Below are positions 6,757 through 9,968 of a stretch of DNA of 9,968 nucleotides, one piece after another (within the stretch, counting starts at the first letter, position 1; each line of letters starts with the position of its first letter). A program made the position numbers and the translations under genes. This DNA is from an uncultured Prevotellaceae bacterium (GTDB taxonomy: Bacteria; Bacteroidota; Bacteroidia; Bacteroidales; Muribaculaceae), in assembly GCA_945645715.1 (NCBI GenBank), contig CALZFJ010000043.1, positions 1 through 9,968 of the forward strand, read 5' to 3'. A model generated the notes under the pieces. The model saw only the letters and a list, made by a program, of their open reading frames with translations. It had not been told where the DNA came from and did not search any database.

Positions 6757-7401
6757 ATGAAGACACTGAAAGCGATAATGATAGCTGTGCTTGCAATGGT
6801 GGCTTTTGCTGCATCGCAAGCGCGAACCGTGGGCGACATCTTTGTTGCCTCGACCGACGATGCACTGAATGTGATTCCGCAGAACGACCGCGCCGAGATG
6901 CTTGCCTATCTGCGCGAAGCAGGGCGTGTGGTGCCCACCGAAACTGCTTATGGCGAGGAGGCAGTGTTGCTTCGTGCCACCGACAACTATCTGAAAGTGC
7001 GCATGAGCTGCGCCTCGCAGATAGAGATGCTTATGCTCACGCATAAGCGCGACACCGTAGTGCTCGTGGTTGAGACGGTGGAAACTCCCGCTCCCGACAG
7101 TCGCATAATGGCTATTGACACCGAGGGAAACCCTCTGCCTCTCGAAAAATTCTTCAAAGAGCCGCAGATGAAAGATTTCGTGCGTTTGCCGAAAGGCACG
7201 AAGATGAAACCCGATGAAGTGCTGAAAAGTGTGCGTTTCCCCTTGATTTCCTACACTATCAACGACTCGGCAATGACACTCACCGCACGACAGAATCTCA
7301 AAGAGTTTATGAGCACTGACGACTACGCCGAAATAGCACCCTATCTTGCAGACAGCATCACATATCGTGCCACAGGCACACGCCTCAAACCGGTGAGATA
7401 A
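6757..7401 (+). CDS. Exported DUF3256-like protein of unknown function
   Basis: The 214-residue product starts with a clear signal peptide: MKTLK, a hydrophobic core to about residue 18, and a likely cleavage after AASQA near residue 22. The mature protein is therefore periplasmic or surface-exposed; no lipobox cysteine is seen. The pattern RTVGDIFVAS..IPQNDRAEMLAYL, then a YLKVRMS..SQIEMLML strand pair and VVETVETPAPDSRIM, matches my recollection of Bacteroidota DUF3256 (about 210 residues, function unknown). That family name comes from memory and was not searched. I see no catalytic motif. The C-terminal part (about residues 145-214) contains SYTINDSAMTLTARQNLKEF. The gene lies 95 nt after the helicase, beyond its terminator, so it probably has its own promoter, though no exact TAnnTTTG is visible. 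It converges on the AbiE operon. Confidence 0.8.
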   Translation: MKTLKAIMIAVLAMVAFAASQARTVGDIFVASTDDALNVIPQNDRAEMLAYLREAGRVVPTETAYGEEAVLLRATDNYLKVRMSCASQIEMLMLTHKRDTVVLVVETVETPAPDSRIMAIDTEGNPLPLEKFFKEPQMKDFVRLPKGTKMKPDEVLKSVRFPLISYTINDSAMTLTARQNLKEFMSTDDYAEIAPYLADSITYRATGTRLKPVR

Positions 7402-7529
7402 AGCACAGAGAACACAGCGCGAGAAGTTGTTTCTGTCGTATGATGGAAAGAAAGTCCTTGCCTGGTGAATGGAAAAGCATCCTTTAGGCAGCAATCGGTT
7501 CTTGAATTCCAAATAGCTCAACATATTCA

Positions 7530-7591
7530 ACCGAAATTTTGTTTCTGAAACAATGCAAATTTGCAGCTTTTCAGAAACAAAACCGGTTTTT
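7530..7591. terminator. Long hairpin between convergent genes, possible bidirectional terminator
   Basis: TTTTGTTTCTGAAA (7537-7550) and TTTCAGAAACAAAA (7569-7582) are a perfect 14-bp inverted repeat. ACCG (7530-7533) and CGGT (7584-7587) can extend it past a small bulge. TTTTT at 7587-7591 follows on the + strand; on the - strand the T-run is short. The 18-nt loop contains the perfect palindrome TGCAAATTTGCA (7554-7565). The site lies between the stops of the DUF3256-like gene (7401) and abiEii (7613), where a two-way terminator is expected. The rest of 7402-7612 shows no gene or clear gene remnant. Confidence 0.55.
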
Positions 7592-7612
7592 CACTTCCAT
7601 TTCCATACAGAA

Positions 7613-8587
7613 TTACTTTGACATTTCTGGTGGTCGGCATTTCCATAGAGCCATTGGATGTGTTTTCAGGTTTTCTGCAATACTTCCTTCGGGAAAGAGA
7701 ATTTCAGGACAATATACTCTATTGTTGAATCTTTCGATAAACAGATGTTCTTCATCAGAAAATACCAGAAAGTCGTTTAAGAATCTAACAACCTCCTCCT
7801 TTGCTCTGATAAAGTCAAAGTTGTCACTTCTCCTTAATACCGGAATTAATTGTGTTCTTACTTGTGAGAATGTCAGGCTTGTGATTTGACGGAAATCGCT
7901 AAACCGAAGTGTAACATTCTCAGCTTTACAATTTGAGCCAACGGCAAGGTAGAACACCAAGACCTTACGAAGCAATAGCTTTTCCTCTTTGTCCTCAAAT
8001 AGACCTGCGCATAACATACCATACACATCATAGATGTCGCGCACTGCAGCTCGATTTATAAGTGCGTTGATCTTACTCGCAAACAGTTCAATTGGAGACA
8101 GGACCCTAACATTAATGTCACTGAGATAATCGATGCTTACGGGACGTTCTACAATTGGCAGCACGTGACAACGATCACTGTAATTAATTTCAATCTTGAT
8201 ATTGTCATGATTGCCTCCTGCATTTGTGTAACCAAATATCCACGAGTCGAGAGTGTGTGGATTCTTTGAACCTGGCTTTAAGATATATCCTTCATTGCTC
8301 ATAAATGCATGAATGTCTCGGTTAATTCTTTCTCTTGCTTCAAGCATTTCATTTCGGCAACAATTGTTTGTAAAGTCAAGGTCGATGTCAATCGAAAGTC
8401 GTGGCATTTGAAAAACAGTCATATTAATGGCTGTGCCACCTTTCAGAGCTAATGATTTTTTCAAGATGTTACTTTGGTTGAAGTATCTTAATATTTCAGC
8501 CAAACGTATAACTTTTTCCAAGTTATCTCGCAAAAAGCCGTTTTCTTTGGCTAACTTCTCGATATATGATTTGTTATATGAGTTCAT
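7613..8587 (-). CDS. abiEii: AbiEii/AbiGii-family nucleotidyltransferase toxin
   Basis: Toxin of a type IV toxin-antitoxin pair with a DNA polymerase beta-type nucleotidyltransferase fold. In studied relatives AbiEii binds GTP and arrests growth, and the related MenT toxins add nucleotides to tRNA 3' ends; the substrate here is unknown. Of 324 residues, KGGTA (49-53) and SIDIDLDF (65-72, with metal-binding Asp67 and Asp69) form the first family motif. IEINY holds Glu133. SPIELFASKINAL and RDIYDVYG supply Lys172 and Asp184. All catalytic positions look intact, so the toxin is probably active. I chose ATG at 8587; an in-frame ATG at 8617 would add ten residues and deepen the overlap with abiEi. 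As placed, it overlaps abiEi by 14 nt, fitting translational coupling. Base composition is A+T-richer than argS or xseA, which suggests horizontal acquisition. Confidence 0.88.
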   Translation of the reverse strand: MNSYNKSYIEKLAKENGFLRDNLEKVIRLAEILRYFNQSNILKKSLALKGGTAINMTVFQMPRLSIDIDLDFTNNCCRNEMLEARERINRDIHAFMSNEGYILKPGSKNPHTLDSWIFGYTNAGGNHDNIKIEINYSDRCHVLPIVERPVSIDYLSDINVRVLSPIELFASKINALINRAAVRDIYDVYGMLCAGLFEDKEEKLLLRKVLVFYLAVGSNCKAENVTLRFSDFRQITSLTFSQVRTQLIPVLRRSDNFDFIRAKEEVVRFLNDFLVFSDEEHLFIERFNNRVYCPEILFPEGSIAENLKTHPMALWKCRPPEMSK

Positions 8588-9341
8588 AATTATTAGTGGA
8601 GAATATTTGTGGCACATAGAGTTTCCATTTGCTCACATAGTGATTGGATAAATCGTTGCTTGTCAATCGTTTAGCATGAATGGCACCCCTACTCAGGCAC
8701 ATTTTGATGAAATCATTGCTGATATTCTGGCTGTGTAGGCTTTGTTCCAAAATGTATCCTACCTTTTGATAAAGAAAGGCTTTGTCATACAAAGCAAGAT
8801 ATTTTATAAGTTTTGATTCATTCAGCATGGTTATGCTGTTGATACAATGGAGTAATTCTTCGGCACCGCCTGCACGGTCAATCTTGTCGGAACAGTCAAC
8901 TATAGTCCGTTCGATATCAGTCACACGAACATACATATTGGCGTTGGGTGAAATGATTCCATTATTTTCTGTATCATCAAATGGCATTGCACAATATTCA
9001 TAATCAACATCTTCAAAACGGAATTTGCTAAATCGTTTTCCGTTTGCAACGAAAGCGTTGTAGAATGGTTGGTGGGCAAATCCGTGAAACTCCAATGCGG
9101 TATGCCAACCTACATACGATGCCGTTGAGATACACGATGCCAACTCATACTTGTCAGCAATTGGAGTCCCTGTTGCAAGGTCGATTGCAACATATAGATT
9201 TCTGCGCACCATCTTGACTATACCTTGTTCTTGCCAACGCGCGAGTGCTCCTGATGCTGCTGAGCGAGTCATTCCTAAATGGTTTATTAAATCGTGCAAT
9301 GAGAACACCCTAAGTTGATATAATGATGCAATTGTTGCCAT
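8574..9341 (-). CDS. abiEi: AbiEi-type antitoxin and transcriptional repressor
   Basis: Antitoxin of the AbiE type IV module, 255 residues. In the known Streptococcus system AbiEi counters the toxin without binding it, and represses its own operon by binding inverted repeats. The N-terminal winged helix-turn-helix (about residues 1-52) reads FSLHDLINHLGMTRSAASGA, then LARWQEQGIVKMVRRNLYVA. The AbiEi domain follows, with the recognisable YVGWHTALEFHGF block (76-88) and TDIERTIVDCSDKIDRAGGA (141-160). The C-terminal helical part is the one linked to antitoxin activity in relatives. ATG at 9341 is the natural start: it gives a complete helix-turn-helix and sits about 30 nt downstream of a strong promoter. 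The gene comes first in the operon, the usual AbiE order. No antiphage effect can be inferred without testing. Confidence 0.87.
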   Translation of the reverse strand: MATIASLYQLRVFSLHDLINHLGMTRSAASGALARWQEQGIVKMVRRNLYVAIDLATGTPIADKYELASCISTASYVGWHTALEFHGFAHQPFYNAFVANGKRFSKFRFEDVDYEYCAMPFDDTENNGIISPNANMYVRVTDIERTIVDCSDKIDRAGGAEELLHCINSITMLNESKLIKYLALYDKAFLYQKVGYILEQSLHSQNISNDFIKMCLSRGAIHAKRLTSNDLSNHYVSKWKLYVPQIFSTNNYELI

Positions 9342-9385
9342 ATTTGCAGTTAGGATTACATAAATGTATATTTATTTGCAAATAT
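9340..9385. promoter_or_regulatory. Candidate AbiEi operator (TATTTGCA half-site cluster)
   Basis: TATTTGCAAATA (9373-9384) is a perfect palindrome covering the -7 box. Its half-site TATTTGCA recurs at 9341-9348 in direct orientation, 32 nt away, about three helical turns. ATATTTGCA (9340-9348) and TGCAAATAT (9377-9385) also form a 9-bp inverted repeat spanning the transcription start. AbiEi proteins are known to autoregulate through inverted repeats at their promoter, so this is the expected place for the operator. Binding by this AbiEi is inferred. Confidence 0.5.
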
Positions 9386-9413
9386 AGCAACATTTCTTCT
9401 AAATTACAAAAAA
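9379..9413 (-). promoter_or_regulatory. abiE operon promoter
   Basis: Read on the - strand, TATATTTG (9386 to 9379) matches the Bacteroides -7 consensus TAnnTTTG exactly. TTTTTTG (9413 to 9407) supplies a -33 TTTG, and 20 nt separate the two elements, within the usual range. This is the most complete promoter in the window. Transcription should begin near 9372, with a leader of about 30 nt to the abiEi ATG. Confidence 0.7.
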
Positions 9414-9453
9414 TTAAAACCTTTTTGAGGTGTGGAAATTCGGGGATTTTCAC

Positions 9454-9461
9454 TATTTTTG
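9454..9461 (+). promoter_or_regulatory. Candidate promoter -7 box of the CdsB-like gene
   Basis: TATTTTTG fits TAnnTTTG exactly. The nearest TTTG upstream (9424-9427) is 26 nt away, longer than usual for a -33 box. Transcription would start near 9467, so the leader of about 35 nt would contain the extra ATG at 9483. With the abiE promoter it forms a divergent promoter region in the gap 9342-9502. Confidence 0.5.
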
Positions 9462-9480
9462 CATTGAATAAACTTTTTAT

Positions 9481-9516
9481 CGATGAATGAATCACTTTAA
9501 CGATGAATGAATCACT
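9481..9516 (+). repeat. Tandem duplication of a translation start
   Basis: CGATGAATGAATCACT occurs at 9481-9496 and again at 9501-9516, a 20-nt period. Both copies contain ATG AAT GAA TCA CT. The first opens a five-codon ORF (MNESL, stop TAA at 9498-9500) in a different frame; the second is the start of the CdsB-like gene. The TAA ends 2 nt before the real ATG, so ribosomes could terminate and restart. Confidence 0.8.
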
Positions 9517-9968
9517 GAAGAACAGCATTTTGAACCTGTTGAAACGGGAGATTGTGCCGGCTACGGGCTGCACCGAGCCGGTGGCAGTGGCTCTTGCTGC
9601 TGCCCGTGCACGCGAGCTTGCAGCGATTGAGGCCTCACAAATTGAGGCAATTGAATGTAGCTTGAGTGCTAATATCATAAAGAATGCCATGGGAGTGGGT
9701 ATTCCCGGAACGGGTATGATTGGACTGCCCATTGCTGTGGCTCTCGGCGTGATTATGGGCAAGTCGGAGCGTGGACTGGAGCTGCTGTGCCGTGTGACTG
9801 ATGCTCAGGTGGCTGCCGGAAGGGCGCTTGTGGCTAAGGACATTATCAAGGTGTCGCTTGCCGAAGATGCCCCCGACCTGCTGTTTATCGACATCACTGT
9901 GCGTGGCAAAGGACACACAGGCCGTGCGGTGATTCAGACTTCGCACGAGAATTTCGTGCATGAGGAAG
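9503..9968 (+). CDS. CdsB/UPF0597 family protein, 3'-truncated by the window
   Basis: First 155 codons of a protein of the COG3681 (UPF0597, YhaM/CdsB) family, related to the alpha subunit of iron-sulfur L-serine dehydratases. Members act as L-cysteine desulfidases or serine/cysteine deaminases, releasing pyruvate and ammonia (plus sulfide from cysteine). The signature VPATGCTEPVAVALAAA (residues 18-34) has the conserved Cys23. NIIKNAMGVGIPGTGMIG (about 58-74) and the alternating RGKGHTGRAVIQTSHENF region also fit. The remaining iron-sulfur cysteines lie beyond the window, so the substrate cannot be judged. I chose ATG at 9503, since the duplicated ATG at 9483 leads to a stop after five codons. 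Composition returns here to that of the core genes, marking the right edge of the A+T-rich AbiE module. Confidence 0.88.
   Translation, partial: MNESLKNSILNLLKREIVPATGCTEPVAVALAAARARELAAIEASQIEAIECSLSANIIKNAMGVGIPGTGMIGLPIAVALGVIMGKSERGLELLCRVTDAQVAAGRALVAKDIIKVSLAEDAPDLLFIDITVRGKGHTGRAVIQTSHENFVHEE

Noticed and set aside
6679..7530. A 283-codon - strand open frame covering the exported-protein gene.
   Set aside because: The + strand product has a signal peptide and family pattern, and the opposite frame runs through the terminator hairpin.
8588..8617. Upstream in-frame ATG for abiEii.
   Set aside because: It would lengthen the overlap with abiEi to 44 nt and add MCHKYSPLII, which lies before the expected start; kept only as an alternative.

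Overview
This window looks like chromosomal DNA from a Bacteroidota, most likely a gut Bacteroidales; Muribaculaceae or a relative is a guess. Four start regions carry the Bacteroides-type -7 element TAnnTTTG instead of a sigma70 -10 box, Shine-Dalgarno sequences are mostly absent, and the proteins look like Bacteroidales orthologues. These include a DUF3256-like exported protein, a DEAD-box helicase with a long basic tail, and a CdsB/UPF0597 protein.

Layout: 1-359 is a gene-free stretch. It holds a G-rich, repeat-bearing segment (1-213), a possible terminator and the argS promoter. On the + strand follow argS (360-2144), a Bax inhibitor-1 family membrane protein (2295-2990), xseA (2997-4319) and xseB (4334-4549). 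The last three are tightly packed (gaps of 6 and 14 nt) and probably form one transcript. A 165-nt gap with an exact -7 box and a strong dyad precedes a DbpA-type DEAD-box RNA helicase (4715-6661). Next come a terminator nested in a 16-bp dyad and an exported DUF3256-like protein (6757-7401).

On the - strand, 7613-9341 is a type IV toxin-antitoxin operon: abiEi (antitoxin and repressor) is upstream and abiEii (nucleotidyltransferase toxin) downstream, with a 14-nt overlap. It is visibly A+T-richer than its neighbours and has its own near-consensus promoter, inside a cluster of TATTTGCA half-sites that is a good candidate for AbiEi autoregulation. It sits as a self-contained module between core genes, converging on the DUF3256-like gene and diverging from a CdsB/UPF0597 gene (9503 to the window end, partial). 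It is the only clearly accessory part of the window.

The core genes cover translation (ArgRS), DNA repair (exonuclease VII), RNA remodelling (helicase) and amino-acid catabolism (CdsB-like). No undescribed multi-gene system is visible. The less ordinary signals are at DNA or RNA level: the G-quadruplex motif and hairpin repeats before argS, the dyad abutting the helicase promoter, the two overlapping hairpins after the helicase, the AbiE operator cluster, and a duplicated start site that creates a five-codon upstream ORF before the CdsB-like gene.
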